Source of the DNA: Pseudofabraea citricarpa
Lineage: Eukaryota > Ascomycota > Leotiomycetes > Helotiales > Dermateaceae
Assembly (NCBI GenBank): GCA_029641185.1
Contig: JAPWGK010000030.1
Coordinates: 372,001-436,000, forward strand
Direction of reading: 5' to 3'
DNA length: 64,000 bases
Part shown: positions 1-9,824 of the stretch, one piece after another
Layout: every line of letters starts with the position of its first letter
How positions within the stretch are numbered: position 1 is the stretch's first letter
Translations under genes and position numbers: made by a program
The notes under the pieces: model-generated
Seen by the model: only the letters and a program-made list of their open reading frames with translations
Told to the model about the DNA's origin: nothing
The model's database searches: none

Positions 1-733
1 ATTTGCTCTTCTTTCTGTCATTACAGTGTGGACACCTGACTGTAATCTTTAGATGTAAAATTTTTACCCTTACATGGGCTATTATATGACGGCAGGGATT
101 GGGTACCGTATATCTGCCTCGCTAAGGTAATCCTCAGCCCCAAGCACCAAATTGATTTATTACATTCCATACGTAATTTACCAGTCAACAGAATGGCCAA
201 GTATATATATCCTAGTAAGATGTGTATTTCAGACCACAATAAACCAACCGGATTGTACAGCTTCACTTAACCTTTTCTAATCATTAGGGGCGGTCTAAGC
301 AAAACTCAGCACAACTATACCTTAAATTCAGCGGTGAACAGCTTTGCCTTCAGTTCTCATAATGAGTAAAGCCAGACAAGTTTACCTCGAGTGAGGCGTT
401 CTCGCTGGTATAATTCATATCAATATTCAAGATGTATCTCTATTTTCATACTATCTTTGGATGCTTATGAAGTGTTAATTATTAGTAAAGTATTATCAAT
501 GATTCACAAAAGACTAAGCGTACTAGAATCTTGTTTGTGAGTCGCAATAGTTCTTATGATTCAGGCAAGGATTATTATTCTCTTCATAACCCCCAAAAGC
601 TATATAACACGCATCTCTGCTAAATCTAATCTCAACGTCGCGTATTTACATCATCCTGAAAGCATTACAAAATAGCATCTTCAAGTCTCTAACAATCAAT
701 CACCAAATCGCAAGAAGATTTTCAGTACCCAAA
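1..733. other. Intergenic, no gene seen
   Basis: AT-rich sequence with no convincing open frame. The only ORF of note is an 81-codon minus-strand frame without domain-like character. The last 60 bases before the next ORF could be a 5' leader. Confidence 0.5.
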
Positions 734-1134
734 ATGGCATTGATTGGTATGGTTATCATACTCGCCTGGGTGCCCATTATTTTCCGAGCTACTCAGCTAT
801 CCGAGTTCAAAGCTTCAGCACAAGCAACAGTACATTCAAATTCGTCGACTACAATCTCTTGTCAGACCATGCCGTTAGCCCAGAAAGTTGTTATAGAATG
901 GTGGATTGTCATCATCTTTGATATTCTCCGAGCCTTATGGCTCCTGGAATTCTTTGAGATAAGGTGAACACTGGAGAAGTGTGTGGTAAAAAGAATACCA
1001 GTTATTTGTTTAGGTGGTCGATATTGAGTATGAATCTTATCAACGGTATCTCAATACCTTTAGGTGATAGACTTGACTTCAAGAAAATGTGCGCGCGTGA
1101 TGTCAAATTATTTCACTTAACTTGCACAGAATGA
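734..1134 (+). CDS. Putative small two-exon membrane-associated protein
   Basis: I do not recognise this protein. Exon 1 (734-963) opens with a hydrophobic stretch (residues 2-18) typical of a signal peptide or membrane anchor and has a second hydrophobic segment near residues 56-73. An intron at 964-1013 (GTGAAC donor, TTTAG acceptor, 50 bases) joins it in frame to 1014-1134, giving about 116 residues. Without splicing the frame ends after 77 residues. The intron size matches others in this window, but there is no domain and the second exon is short enough to stay open by chance. The coding status is uncertain. Confidence 0.3.
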
Positions 1135-1962
1135 AGTATATATGAGCCAACCATATCTTCCTACCACGCTACTCCTTAAGCCGAGTATTTGCTATGCAGC
1201 CGTATGCCCGTCTTGAGTTCGAGACCACTTAAAGGAAGTTGTACAATGACGTTCACTTCAGACAATAAAACTTGTCTTCTACAAACAACGCCTTTACCAA
1301 TTGTTCTGTACACGATGAGCAGGGCATCAAGTTACACGATAAATCAAGGTCATCGGCGATCTCTAGCTTCCAATTCTACAAACCAGGCTCTGAATTTCCA
1401 CAAGTGAAGATCCTTCCTGAAATCGAAATCGAATGAAAAGGCAAATTGTCGATATCGCTTTATTATAGAACCACGTAGAAACCACATCAGCATCGAAGAC
1501 GCCCGGACGCAACATTATCAAAATGCAGCCTGCAGTCAGCAAAGATCAACAACGAATAGCTGCCCCCAAGAATCGTTATCTGACTTGCCGATAGGGGTTA
1601 CCGCATTGCCCTCGTGAGGCTGCCCTTCAGCCGTCGCATAAGCGGGGCGACGAGTAATGTAAGTCGGGCGAAGCGAGGCTTCTAGACATCAGCGACAGTA
1701 ACATCATCATCATTTTCGCGTAACGTTAGACCAGGCTCGCCCTGGAGCCTCGTAGGCATAGGCAAAAGTCCGTAGATAAGCGCATTCTCTGTGAGTCTGT
1801 ACAGTAAGAGCCTCGTGAGATGATGGGTATAAGTAGGAGTTAACTTCTAGGGAAAATGAAAAGTTCTTCAGGACAACACAATCTTCATTCTTTTCATTTC
1901 ATCGATCGAACAATCTATCATACACGAGTCAATTTCGAAAATCCCCTAAAGTTCTGGCAACA
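1135..1962. other. Intergenic, no gene seen
   Basis: Only short frames without domain-like content. No RNA gene or repeat was recognised. Confidence 0.5.
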
Positions 1963-2234
1963 ATGGCTGGGAAGGATAATGACATGGCTTGTGCTGCATT
2001 TCTTCACCCCAATGAAGACGAATGTAAACTTTTGTTGGTTTCAAATGACCACGGCCATGCTCTCAACGGTGAGTTGTCGCTTCGGGTTCCTTTTTGCTCT
2101 TGTATTCAATTTTACTAACATCAAATGATTCAGAGGTCTTCGAAGAGCTTAAATATCTCGGCGATGACGAGGAAGACAATGAGTCGATTTCGTCAGAGGT
2201 TGGCTTGGATGAAGAAAAATTCATCAATATTTAG
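1963..2234 (+). CDS. Putative small acidic protein, two exons
   Basis: This gene is hidden from a simple ORF scan. Exon 1 (1963-2068) and exon 2 (2134-2234) are joined by a clean 65-base intron (2069-2133) with GTGAG donor, TACTAAC branch site and CAG acceptor. The product is about 68 residues, acidic in its second half (runs of Asp and Glu around residues 46-55) and without signal peptide or membrane segment. I recognise no family. The perfect branch site and conserved frame across the junction are the main support. It could be a fragment of a longer, decayed gene, because no 3' domain follows. Confidence 0.42.
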
Positions 2235-2956
2235 GATTCTAAAATGTCAGTTGCTAATTCTCATGATCTACTTTCTTTCTTCTGAAATTCCACGAAGAAA
2301 ACTATAACATCCCCAAAAGAAAAAGCATTACTAACTCCACAAATCTCTGTAGCCGCACAAACAAGCCCCTGCAATTATTCAGTTGACGCCAACTTGAAAA
2401 TTCCGCATGGCAGTCTCTTTGGAGACCAAGTTTTATGATTCCAATCTCTCTCCTAGAAAGAGGGGGTGACGAAACATACAAACACTATAACGTTGGTTCC
2501 TGTCTTTGGCAGGAACACCATAATTATCACGTTTTTCCTTCTTTGTCTTTCCTTTTTTGTTTGTCCTTCTATACAGAAGAAAAAGGTCCAGAGAGACAAT
2601 TAATACGGAAGAGGGGATGAGAGCAAAATTCACATTCATTTGATATTTTAACTGTGTTCTAATAATGGCTGGTACGGGATGGAGGGAAAGGATAGGAATC
2701 ATGGGATAAAAAAGATCACGAAAATGAAAAAGAGCCACGTTCATTTATCAGCCAAATTAACTCTTTTGGCGAGGTGATCAATGATGAAGTTCTGGTATAA
2801 CTTAAAAGCCAACCAGGAAAAATGCATTACATGCCGAAATCCATCCATCTTAGCCTCATTTATAATCTCACTTTTCCATCCCCTTTACCACAGCACTATA
2901 AAAAGTAGAAAATCAAAACTAAAACCACTAAAACTGGACTCCAAAATGCTGATATC
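2235..2956. other. Intergenic, no gene seen
   Basis: Overlapping ORFs on both strands (2433-2744 minus, 2435-2620 plus, 2781-3176 plus) have no domain-like content. The last of these overlaps a better candidate gene on the minus strand. Confidence 0.45.
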
Positions 2957-3283
2957 CTACCCCTTCATTCTCATTCTCATCCTCATCCTCATTCTCATTC
3001 TTCCCCTCCTGCCCCTCATCAGAACCTCATCCATCTCTCTCGTTCTTAAGCGGCCTCTAAAAGCCTCTCCATCTTCCTCACTAATGCCTACCAACGCCCT
3101 CACCTCTTTCAACTCTATCGGTAGACGTCTTAAACTGGCGCGCTGCAATTCCTGGAACCACATGAGAAGGATGTAGAGGCATAGACAGGCGAGGGCGAGG
3201 ATCCAGATCTGGGTGAGATCGAAGTAGGGCTCGGTAGAGTTAATAATATATTCTGTAATAGTGATGGGTGTGTTTGGAGACAT
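2957..3283 (-). CDS. Putative small single-pass membrane protein with Arg-Met repeat tail
   Basis: A 108-residue intronless frame. Residues about 25-43 form one strong transmembrane helix, followed by a basic-acidic cytoplasm-like stretch and a tail in which Arg-Met is repeated six times. The tail is encoded by a CTCATT/CTCATC hexanucleotide microsatellite, so its length probably varies between strains. No family is recognised. Support comes from ordered composition (short polar N-terminus, helix, charged tail), not from a domain. The plus-strand ORF over the same bases is low-complexity translation of the microsatellite. Confidence 0.42.
   Translation of the reverse strand: MSPNTPITITEYIINSTEPYFDLTQIWILALACLCLYILLMWFQELQRASLRRLPIELKEVRALVGISEEDGEAFRGRLRTREMDEVLMRGRRGRMRMRMRMRMRMKG
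2964..3003. repeat. (CTCATT/CTCATC)n hexanucleotide microsatellite
   Basis: About six imperfect copies of a pyrimidine-rich hexamer. It lies in frame in the minus-strand ORF and encodes its Arg-Met repeats. Confidence 0.85.
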
Positions 3284-4063
3284 ATTCGGGTTTGTGTTAG
3301 ATAGAGTTGGGGTAGGGTTGGAGATTGTGTAGGGTGATGGTCGGTCGCTTAAAGTCGGGTCGAGCCTTCTTCCTCTTCGTAAAAATCAGAGGCGTGATAT
3401 ATGCAGGCACCAGTACCGATTATTTCCAAAGATAGAATCTAGAGAGCTATGATTTTCCAATTGTTGATTTCTTTTCAAACACCTTCTGGATGCTTTGAAA
3501 TCTCCAAACATCCGAGCGGTTTTACGCCGGAGTGACTCAACGCCAATTTAGTAAATAGCCATCTTGAGTGAAAGAACGATATAAGGAAAAGCTAGATACA
3601 AGTGGTAGATGCTTAGAGCGTAACCATTGAAAACAACTGTGTGGTTGGAATAATGATTAGTCGTAGGAGTAGTGTTCTATCGCCTAGAAAACAAAACCCG
3701 GCTTTGGAGCTAAGTTAACCGACAGGCTTGTTACCACACTTTGCTAAATAAGTGAAAACTTTTCACTCAGGAATTATAATGATAAGGGCACATCGTTTTA
3801 TTATATCTCATTCATTGGGTATCCATCTACTTGACTACAATAGCTACAGGTACTCAAAACCACTTGATATCAGCGATTCCCAAACGGACCTCGCCTGAAA
3901 AGCAAATCGCGCGTGAGCTCGTTGCTGTGAAACTGATTTCTTTTGTATCCTAGAACCCGCGAGAGAGTTCCTTTCAAACCAAGACATGACTGAAAACAAG
4001 ATACTCCCATTCTAAGGAGGTATATGATAGAGAACCATACTCAACACTTCCACACAAGACCAT
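3284..4063. other. Intergenic, no gene seen
   Basis: No open frame of interest. It probably holds the 5' region of the small membrane protein and the 3' region of the next minus-strand gene. Confidence 0.5.
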
Positions 4064-5741
4064 CTAATTCGGATTTTCTGTCTTCGAAAACTTTTTGATC
4101 ATAACCTTTCCAACTCCTGGCTTCGGGCTCTTAGATCTTGACTTTGGTCTCGAAAATGTTGGAGTTGAGAGGCTGCGTGTCATACCTCCGCTCAAGACTC
4201 TTCCAAATCGGCGCACCCAGAGCTCCTTGTCTGACTTGTCGATCATTTTTCCACCAGCAGGTAAAAGCTTCTCGTTGCGTACCTTTCGGGCGTATGTTTG
4301 CTGAAAGTCCCAAAGACTTTGCTTGGCTTCTTTGTTGATGCACATCGCCTCCAATTGCATGAAAGCTCTCTTGCACTTGTTTGTCTCCTCGTCAGCGTAT
4401 GTTCTTGGAATTGTAACAAGACCCTCTTGAACTGTGACGTCGCTAGACTTCTTCTCGGCGCTCTCGTCTCCAACAGAATACGACATGTGCTGTTTCATGA
4501 GTTTTGGGTCTCCAAGGCACATATTGACTAACTCGGTGGAAAATCGATCATGCAGTGCCTGAAATCTACCAGCCCAGTAAGATTCAGACTCTGCCCTATC
4601 GACCTGAAGTCTACATGTCTTGCCTTCTGGTGTCGAAGTTGATGGAGACGATTCACGCCCAACCATTGAAGACGGGCTAGTCTGATCACTGGAATTTCGA
4701 GAAGAGCGAAAGATCTTGCTTGCAATGGATGTCTGAGTCAGAGAAGATGTCAAAGACGAAACAGCTGCAACACTCTTAGATTTCGGAATACTATGAGTTT
4801 GAAGTTTGGGAGTTTCGAAAGGATCAGATTGAAATGGATGAACTTGAATTTGAGGAGTTTGGAGTTGGGGAGGTTGAGTAGTGGTCGGAGGAACAGGACC
4901 AAGAAGTCGAAGGGTGTCGGCCTGTCTGGGTTTAACATTCTATAATAAGTCAGTAGAAGACACTCGCTTGGAATGGAGTGAACTCGCTTCTTTCTTAGGT
5001 GACAGAACTGGAGAGCTAAAGTAGCGGCGGGAGGAATGGTAGTTCTTATTGAACGCAGGCGTGGGAATTCGTGTTGGGGTAGTGATTCTAGCTGGCAGTT
5101 TGACTTCTGGCTGGCGGAAACGTGGGATCAGAGGGCTTGGTTGACTGAGGTCGTTAGTCGAAGCAGAAACTGTGAAACCAGAACTAGCAACTGTTGCAGA
5201 ACTATAAAGTGGACGATCCCCGGGGAGGACATTGGTAGTGCGTCGTCTGCGGTATTGCCTCGGCGGACTTTGCTGTACTGGAATTGGAGGTAGATCTTTA
5301 GGAGCTGGAGGAGACATCATGGTGGCCATTTCCTGTTGGGCTTTTGAAGGCTGAGAAGCTTCAGCATTCATACTTGATGTCTCTTGTGGTGGGTTCCTTG
5401 GCATGTCCAAAGAAGACAAATCAGAGATTCTGGAACTTCGAGGAATATTACTCTTATGGTAGCTAGATCGAGGTGGAGGTGAGGTCGAGGTGAATGCTGT
5501 GCGATTTCGGTGCTCGCTGGTGTCTGTGGACATACACAAGCAGTCGAAAGAAAACCTTCTACCGTGCGTTCGAGGCTTGTCTCTGAACATGCCTGAGAAG
5601 CGCTGAGTTGCTATATCGCGCACTAGGAGGAGTGAGGTCAATGGTGTTGTGGAGAGTGGTCGAGGAAGAATGAGATATGCCTGCGGAGATTGGGAGAGTA
5701 TAGCGTCCTGAGTTCGGAGGTGAGTTCGAAGGAAAGAGCAC
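4064..5741 (-). CDS. Conserved fungal protein of unknown function, disordered N-terminus
   Basis: Three exons (5563-5741, 4988-5516, 4064-4939) give about 527 residues. The first 300 residues are Ser/Pro-rich and look disordered, with several Arg-rich patches. The C-terminal 200 contain an ordered, helix-rich region: a Tyr-Trp-Ala-Gly-Arg-Phe segment, then a Leu-Trp-Asp-Phe-Gln-Gln segment and a basic Ser/Lys tail. This arrangement resembles a conserved ascomycete family without assigned function. Intron 2 (4940-4987, 48 bases) has no GT donor. The best fit is a GC-AG intron (GCGAGT donor, TACTGAC branch, TAG acceptor), and reading through it meets a stop. Intron 1 (5517-5562) is less sure. 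If unused, translation could instead start at 5590. The last exon is the most reliable. Confidence 0.72.
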
Positions 5742-5956
5742 TCGTTACTCTCGGTTAATGGCACGTAGCTGGAGCAAACACTAAGATATGCTACAGAGAA
5801 TCCTCGAAGAGATTTGGGAGCAGACAATAGATAGATCTGCCAGCAGAGTGGTAGCAAACACTGAGCACAAGGCTCCCGCGCAAATCGCTACGTTATTCAT
5901 AACTCTATGGATGCCAACTCGGCATTCTATAGTCTAATATACTGGATCTCCAAATC

Positions 5957-7003
5957 TCACAATTCAGAACGCAGCCCTTTCGTGGTCTCATTATCATCAC
6001 CATGCCATCCTTCAACCTGAAATTCATATTTGGTGTCTGCAGTTCCTCTCTCGATGGGTTTTCCGTTGGCATCATACAATGACCTCTCTCTGTATGTGAC
6101 TTTGCCATTCCAATCGACCAGGATAATGGTCTGCCGTTGAGTGCCGTAGATCCCCGTCATGAAGTTGGATGTATCTGGTTCAAGCTTGACTTCTGCAGTT
6201 CCGTTCTCTAACGGCTTTGCAGCTGCGATTTCATCCGCCTTTGGTACTTGCTCTGGCGCAGTAGATCCAATAGGACGTATGAAAATTGATTTCCTCAAAT
6301 GAACAATGTACTTCTCAAACTCCTCGCCCTCTTCAGCCGGCGGTAGTGTATCCGTATCTAAGACTCCGTAAAGTGCATCGACCAGTTTTTCTTCCGACCA
6401 TCCCTCTTGCGCTGCCTTCTTCACCGTCTCCAGTGTCATTTCTTTTCCCATTTCAACTTTTGGCCATACTTCTGGATCATGGAAGGAGGTATTGCTGAGT
6501 GCGTGAATCTCATCCCTCTGACCAGCTATCCAGGGAACTGCATGCAAGCCATCACTTCTGTTAGAAATGATTGCCAACGGGTCCACTTCCTTCCCTCGTT
6601 TCCGCAATTTTCCTGCCAACAAGCTAAACCCTCCGACGCCTTTGACACCGCCATTCTCAAACAGTCTCTTCACAAATGAATCTGTGGTTTCGTTCTTCTC
6701 GGCCCCGAGCCATGCCGTAACCATTCCTCCTCGACTTCTCAAGCCCTGTACAGGATGTTCAGCATCGTGCGTGTCTGTCTCTCGGTAATTCGTGAGGACC
6801 GCGAAATTGCCCGCCTTGGTAATCCCTAGCCAAGTACCTTGCTCCGCGCGTTGAAGATCGCGGGAGGAAAGGACTTGTTGATGGTTCTCGTCGGTATTCC
6901 ACCAATGCGGGAGTGAAGTCGGACGCAGGATGAACTCGTCGCGATTGTCGAGAATTATGAGGGCATATGAGGGATGCGCGGTCGTTACGATAGCGATGCA
7001 CAT
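5957..7003 (-). CDS. TANGO2/NRDE family protein
   Basis: A single exon of 348 residues. I start it at the Met followed by Cys-Ile-Ala, because members of this family begin Met-Cys and the Cys is thought to act as an N-terminal nucleophile-like residue. The hallmark Asn-Arg-Asp-Glu motif is at residues 20-23, followed by the Arg-Pro-Thr and Trp-Trp positions typical of the domain, and the protein ends in a conserved Tyr-Arg-Glu-Arg-Ser strand region. Family members are linked to Golgi organisation, lipid and heme handling and mitochondria. The exact reaction is not settled. The reading frame stays open 38 codons upstream, but that part is low-complexity and likely 5' leader. The gene is divergent from the REEP-like gene. 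Confidence 0.9.
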   Translation of the reverse strand: MCIAIVTTAHPSYALIILDNRDEFILRPTSLPHWWNTDENHQQVLSSRDLQRAEQGTWLGITKAGNFAVLTNYRETDTHDAEHPVQGLRSRGGMVTAWLGAEKNETTDSFVKRLFENGGVKGVGGFSLLAGKLRKRGKEVDPLAIISNRSDGLHAVPWIAGQRDEIHALSNTSFHDPEVWPKVEMGKEMTLETVKKAAQEGWSEEKLVDALYGVLDTDTLPPAEEGEEFEKYIVHLRKSIFIRPIGSTAPEQVPKADEIAAAKPLENGTAEVKLEPDTSNFMTGIYGTQRQTIILVDWNGKVTYRERSLYDANGKPIERGTADTKYEFQVEGWHGDDNETTKGLRSEL

Positions 7004-7749
7004 ATTTGTTGGAATGCAGGTTTGAGTTTGTACGTGTAGTTGGACGTGTACTGGTAGTCTGGTGGGAGGCAGAAAGAGTGAACTGGACTCTTTGTTATGT
7101 ACACGCTGGCGTCCCAATCATATTGGCATGGTCTGATGTCGCCGTTTGAATCTGCTGATGTTCACCGCCGACGCCGCTCGCCGAGGATGTTTATTTGGGG
7201 TCCATATTCGTCCATTCGGTGTCGGACAGTCTCAAAGGATCATCAGCCACCTCCACAGTTCAGCCACAGGGGAAGGGAGGAAGGGAACAGGCGGCATAAG
7301 GAAAGTCAGATGATGAATGAGCCCTGCTGTGCCAACAAGGCTGCAGCTGATCAAGCAAGACGTTAATGTTGAAGGCGCCGGCGTCGTCGTAATGACTTGT
7401 AGGCTACGAGAATGACCGACAGACGCAAGACGTATCCTGTTGAGTATTGGGTGGCCAGACTGTGTTGTTGCAAGCGCAAAGAACGCAGCGAGAAGAGGGA
7501 ACAAAGTCTGAGCCAAAGCTAAAGCTAAAGCCAGAGCCCAAAGCCCAAGCCCCATGACGCCCGATAAAGCTCCCTGGCCTGGCTCCCGGTGAGATAAGAA
7601 ACACACTAACGCCTCAACCTCAAATACACTCCAGCTCGCCCTCTTCCTTCCTCCAACACACCGTCCGCTACTACAGTATTCGACCTCCAGACTCTTCCTT
7701 CGCCATCTCCGTACAACCACCCACCCAGATACCGGGTTTGAATACCATA
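7004..7749. other. Divergent promoter region of the TANGO2 and REEP genes
   Basis: About 750 bases between two start codons facing away from each other. A long minus-strand ORF here (7232-7828) is Leu/Ala-rich and looks spurious. It contains the CCAAT palindrome listed separately. Confidence 0.6.
7114..7126. promoter_or_regulatory. Back-to-back CCAAT boxes
   Basis: CCAATCATATTGG is a near-perfect palindrome with a CCAAT box on each strand. It sits about 110 bases upstream of the TANGO2 start. The fungal CCAAT-binding (HAP) complex is the expected binder. Its use here is inferred. Confidence 0.4.
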
Positions 7750-8980
7750 ATGTTTGATACCTTTGCAACCCTCTTGTCGTAAGGATACCCCGCCATCTTG
7801 CTGACTCCGGACTCTGCATCCGGTGCACTCGTTTGTATTGAGCAGATCACTATTCAACAGTAGGCTGACTCTCTTCTACAGCTCGATTCCTACGTTTGTG
7901 TTCCCTGTCTTTGCCTCGTACAAAGCTCTCAAAACCACCGATCCAGCCCTTCTGACACCATGGCTTATGTATTGGGTTGTGTTGGCCTGCGCATTGCTCT
8001 TTGAGTCATGGGTGGGCTTCATTCTGGTCTGGTAAGCAAGCAAGCGCACATAGACTCGTTCAAACAGCCAGCTAATGCGATTCAGGATCCCCTTCTATGC
8101 CTGGATTCGTCTTGCTTTCCTGCTCTATCTTATCCTCCCTCAAACCCAAGGCGCGCGAGTCCTCTACCAAACCCACGTTCATCCATTTCTCGAAGACAAC
8201 GAGCATGCAATTGATGACTTCATATCATCTGCTCACGAGCGCGCGAAAGCAGCAGGCCTTACGTATCTCAAGCAAGCCATCGAGCTTATCAAACAACATG
8301 TTCTAGGCCTCCCTCCTAAGGAAGCCACACCACCATCGACCCCTTCAACCTTTAGCTATGCTCAGAGCTTGATCGCGCGCTTCAACCTCCCATCAGCCAG
8401 ACCTACATATCCTGCAACCCCTCCAGCTGCGACCAGCACCGCGAACGACTTTTATTCTCTTTTGGCTTCAGCTGTTACGGCTGCGACGTCTGCATCCATA
8501 AATGCTGCGACAGGCAAGTCCACGCAGAATGTTGATCTATCCAATTCTGGATCCTTGATTCCTCCAACCGTATCGGGAGCCGATCGCATCACATTTATTG
8601 CTGCCCAGCGCGAACGATTGGCTATTTTGCTGTCTGCCCTTGATAAAGAGGCAAACAACCTTCAGAGAACTGATGCTCCTATGAGATCGCTGTCCCAGAT
8701 GTCCTTGGATGGAAGCCAGGAAGATGATGAGAGACCAAAGAGTTCAATGAGCGGATTGAGTAAGAGTCGAAGTGAGGCTGATTTTGAAAAGATTGATGCC
8801 GAAAGCGGGGCCGAAGAAGTCGAGACGGAAAAGAGGATGTTAGCAAAGCGAACTCAAAGTGGAAGTGGAAGTTGGATGCCTTGGAGCTGGGGTGCAACAG
8901 GAAAACCCGACGAAGGACCTGATACTCCCATGAGTGGAACTGATGAGTCTCAAGGGAAGAGTACTGGGATTGACACCTAA
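7750..8980 (+). CDS. REEP/HVA22 (TB2/DP1) family ER-membrane shaping protein
   Basis: Three exons (7750-7778, 7882-8031, 8086-8980) give 357 residues. The short first exon encodes Met-Phe-Asp-Thr-Phe-Ala-Thr-Leu-Leu and joins in frame to a TB2/DP1/HVA22 domain (about residues 12-100) with the paired hydrophobic hairpins, the Trp-Leu-Met-Tyr-Trp motif and the Leu-Pro-Gln-Thr-Gln-Gly-Ala turn typical of the family. The overall form resembles the REEP1-4 class rather than the shorter Yop1/REEP5 class, because a long tail follows: a helix to about residue 130, then a Ser/Pro-rich region with a Leu-rich coiled segment near residues 240-255. The expected role is bending tubular ER membrane or ER turnover. 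The first exon is small and not visible as an ORF, but its sequence matches the usual family N-terminus. Confidence 0.92.
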
Positions 8981-9824
8981 GGGATTACTGAGTATTTTTT
9001 TGATATTATTCTGGAGTTTTGGGCGGGGTATTGAAGTCTAGAGGCAGACGGATTTCCTCACGGGTCTTTTCCTGGGACAGATTCTCAGACACGGTCTTTT
9101 AGAGAACCGCTGTAGTGGTTCAAGGCAGCATCACAATCCTTGTAAACAATTCAAAGCAACATATTATCGTTGCTCTGAAGGACAATTACGGTACCTGTCT
9201 TGCTTGTATCGAGGGGTTCTTGACCCCTGTAAGTTTACCCCTCATCGTAGATGATCCAATGACGGCATAAAATTCGTGCTCGAGGAACAAAAGCCCCAGA
9301 TCTCAATTAGATTTGCCTCAATTGGAATCACTGGCGCAAAAATTAGCACACCAATTGCACTTGTAACTTTCCTTGCAAACTGAATCCTTGTATATGGTCA
9401 AGAACTGTCAGTTTCCACATATCTCAGTCTTATCAGTGATAGCCTATTCGTCCCTGTTGCTTGATAATCCGACACGGCATGAAGCTTTCAACTTTATCAA
9501 ACCAATCCACAGTGCCCAATTAAATCTCGGGCGCAAAAATGCAAAACATGAGAAAGGGCTGGAGACAAGAATCAACGGAGCTATGAGCGGATTATCGCCG
9601 CTTGTCTCCGTGACTTCATTGCGCATTGGATGCACGTTGCCTGTTGCATGTGCCGCCGGTCCATGTCAAAGTCAAGGTATCCGTGCGAAGTTTAGTGAGT
9701 AGTACCAACCGGCAGAATTCATATAACCCCTCTCCCTTCTCTTTTTTTGTTCTTCTTTTCTTTTGTAGAAATCCAATCCAATTCGCATCAATCCCCCTTA
9801 ACGTTCCTTGCCAACCTATACACA
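8981..9824. other. Intergenic, no gene seen
   Basis: Holds the 3' region of the REEP gene and, from about 9700, a pyrimidine-rich stretch that is likely the aldo-keto reductase promoter. ORFs here (for example 9373-9702) lack domain character. Confidence 0.5.

Noticed and set aside
2433..2744. 103-codon minus-strand ORF
   Set aside because: Overlaps a plus-strand ORF of equal quality. Its Lys-rich middle comes from A-rich DNA, and no family is seen.
5588..5590. Alternative start of the conserved fungal protein at 5590
   Set aside because: It remains possible, but the upstream exon with a 46-base intron gives a more protein-like N-terminus in the right frame, so I preferred 5741.
7232..7828. 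198-codon minus-strand ORF
   Set aside because: It runs into the first exon of the REEP gene on the other strand and owes its Leu/Ala stretch to AAAGCT-type repeats.
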